NCBI GenBank assembly: GCA_017469945.1
Contig: JAFUFI010000004.1
Span: 62,001 to 126,000 of the forward strand
Origin: Lachnospiraceae bacterium
Lineage (GTDB): Bacteria > Bacillota > Clostridia > Lachnospirales > Lachnospiraceae
DNA length: 64,000 nt
Reading direction: 5' to 3'
Position 1 is the first letter of the stretch, and the number at the start of each line of letters is the position of its first letter. Position numbers and translations under genes: made by a program. Of the stretch, positions 63,031 to 64,000 are shown one piece after another. A model generated the notes under the pieces. That model made no database searches and was not told the origin of the DNA. It was given only the letters and a program-made list of their open reading frames with translations.

Positions 63031-63828
63031 CTATACAGACAATACTGCATCCTTCATACTCTTAACGTAGTCATAGAGATACTTGCCCGCATCTTTTCCG
63101 TGCTCTGCAACGATCCTTACAATAGCGCTTCCTACAATAGCTCCGTCGGATTTAGCCGCCATAGCCTTTGCCTGATCGGGAGTACTGATTCCGAAACCGA
63201 TAGCACATGGCGTGTCCGTTACCTCTCTTATATGTCCGATTATAGAATCAAGGTCGGTATTTATCTCACTTCTTACGCCCGTAACTCCCATAGAGCTTAC
63301 AACATAGATAAAACCGTCTGCATCCTTGGCGATATTCTTGATCCTTTCCTCGGATGTAGGAGAAACCATTGAAATAACGGAGATATTATGCGCATTTGCA
63401 GGCTCTTCCATTTCCTGTTTTTCCTCAAAAGGCATATCGGGAACAATTATCCCGTCCACCCCGAGCTTCTCGCACTTTGAAAAGAATTCATCGTATCCGT
63501 AGTGGAACACAGGATTTGCGTATGTCATAAAGCAAAGAGGGATATCGCTTTCTTCTCTTACTCTTTTAACAATATCAAAAACGCCGTCAGTAGTCATTCC
63601 GCCCTTAAGTGCGCGGATATTGGCATCCTGAATTACAACACCCTCTGCGGTAGGATCCGAGAAAGGGATCCCAATCTCTATAAGGTCTGCTCCGGTTCTT
63701 GCCATCTCTAAGATATATTTAACCGTACTGTCCGCATCCGGATCACCGGCGGTTATAAAAGCAATAAATGCTTTACCGTTTGCATTATCAAAAGCTTTTG
63801 AAATCTTGTTTGTAATATTTTTGCTCAT
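63031..63828 (-). CDS. trpA: Tryptophan synthase alpha chain
   Basis: Cleaves indole-3-glycerol phosphate to indole, which passes to TrpB. FITAGDPD (about 22-29) and LIEIGIPFSDPTAEGVVIQ with the catalytic Glu-Asp, then GADGIIVPDMPF and GFGISTPDQAK. The ATG at 63828 (MSKNITNK) has GAGGAG upstream. The length of 265 is normal. The preceding gene is trpB, ending 11 bases upstream. Confidence 0.96.
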   Translation of the reverse strand: MSKNITNKISKAFDNANGKAFIAFITAGDPDADSTVKYILEMARTGADLIEIGIPFSDPTAEGVVIQDANIRALKGGMTTDGVFDIVKRVREESDIPLCFMTYANPVFHYGYDEFFSKCEKLGVDGIIVPDMPFEEKQEMEEPANAHNISVISMVSPTSEERIKNIAKDADGFIYVVSSMGVTGVRSEINTDLDSIIGHIREVTDTPCAIGFGISTPDQAKAMAAKSDGAIVGSAIVRIVAEHGKDAGKYLYDYVKSMKDAVLSV

Positions 63829-63838
63829 GTTCTTCTCC

Positions 63839-64000
63839 TCAATCGTGTAAATCAACGCCTCTGTATCTTGCTATAGCCGCAACGTCTTTGTCACCCCTTC
63901 CGGAGATACAGATAATAATGCTCTGATCGGGGGTATAGTTTTTGGCGATCTTTATAGCCTGTGCTACAGCGTGTGCACTCTCGATTGCAGGAATGATGCC
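63839..64000 (-). CDS. trpB: Tryptophan synthase beta chain (C-terminal end only)
   Basis: The last 53 residues are visible at the right edge. [20 protein letters not shown] is the standard TrpB C-terminal region and [13 protein letters not shown] (with the PLP phosphate/C-terminal motif SGRGDKD) completes it. The TGA stop is at 63839-63841. The rest lies to the right, so a trp operon enters the window from the right. Confidence 0.95.
   Translation of the reverse strand, partial: GIIPAIESAHAVAQAIKIAKNYTPDQSIIICISGRGDKDVAAIARYRGVDLHD

Noticed and set aside
1-64000. CRISPR arrays, tRNA, rRNA, transposases, phage genes, toxin-antitoxin and secondary metabolite clusters
   Set aside because: Scanned by eye; none of the features of these were seen. 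The lack of tRNA genes was judged without a dedicated search.

Overview
This is a 64 kb piece of a low-to-moderate G+C Firmicutes chromosome, almost certainly from the Lachnospiraceae (Butyrivibrio-like). The grounds are gene order (plsX-acpP-rnc-smc-ftsY, ylxM-ffh-rpsP-khpA-rimM-trmD-rplS-rbgA-rnhB, mreBCD-mrdA-minC-rodA), an L32 protein beginning MSICPKNKSSKGRR, a class III anaerobic ribonucleotide reductase with NrdG, strong AGGAGG ribosome sites and TTGACA/TATAAT promoters. All convincing genes but one (prs) lie on the minus strand, so transcription runs from right to left. There are no rRNA or tRNA genes, CRISPR arrays, transposases, integrases or phage genes. It is a core, housekeeping region.

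Layout from left to right (3' to 5' for the minus-strand genes). 1-7.7 kb is the cell-shape cluster (rodA, cut by the window edge, then minC, mrdA/PBP2, mreD, mreC, mreB, radC). 7.8-16.2 kb is repair and tRNA modification (aluminium-resistance family PLP enzyme, miaA, mutL, mutS, miaB). 16.2-20.4 kb holds degV, dut, nrdG and nrdD. 20.4-20.86 kb is a gene-free, highly structured island. 20.9-29.8 kb holds an aminotransferase, a WYL regulator, a small membrane protein, a membrane MutS-like ATPase, cdd, punA, tyrS and a VWA/MoxR pair. 29.9-30.24 kb is a second gene-free foldback island. 30.2-34.7 kb holds gpsA, plsY, der and a PDZ/DUF512 Fe-S protein. 34.8-36.0 kb is prs on the plus strand. 36-39.2 kb is a two-component system. 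39.2-50.4 kb is the yraN, FlhB-like, FliK-like, rnhB, lepB, rbgA, lepB, rplS, trmD-GNAT, acyltransferase, rimM, khpA, rpsP, ffh, ylxM block. 50.5-53.9 kb holds a chemoreceptor and a threonine ammonia-lyase. 53.9-61.4 kb holds ftsY, smc, rnc, acpP, plsX, rpmF and yceD. 61.5-64 kb holds citrate synthase, trpA and the end of trpB.

How the genes work together: the phospholipid genes (plsX, acpP, plsY, gpsA), secretion and ribosome genes (ffh, ftsY, two lepB, rpsP, rplS, rpmF, rimM, trmD, rbgA, der, rnc) and the wall-elongation genes support growth and envelope synthesis. nrdDG/dut, punA/cdd and prs supply nucleotides.

Most interesting points: (1) a roughly 465-nt intergenic island upstream of nrdD that folds into at least eight mutually compatible helices, where several C-A mismatches of the plus strand become G-U pairs on the minus strand, suggesting a structured RNA; (2) a second, approximately 340-nt foldback island with mutually exclusive hairpins, sharing a boundary motif with the first; (3) a minC with no minD or minE beside it and an altered MinD-binding motif, next to an MreB whose phosphate-2 loop and catalytic-Glu region are changed; (4) a TrmD-GNAT fusion; (5) a set of TTGTAT half-sites over the citrate synthase promoter. 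No database search or folding program was run. Structures were traced by eye, and family names rest on recognised motifs and gene order.
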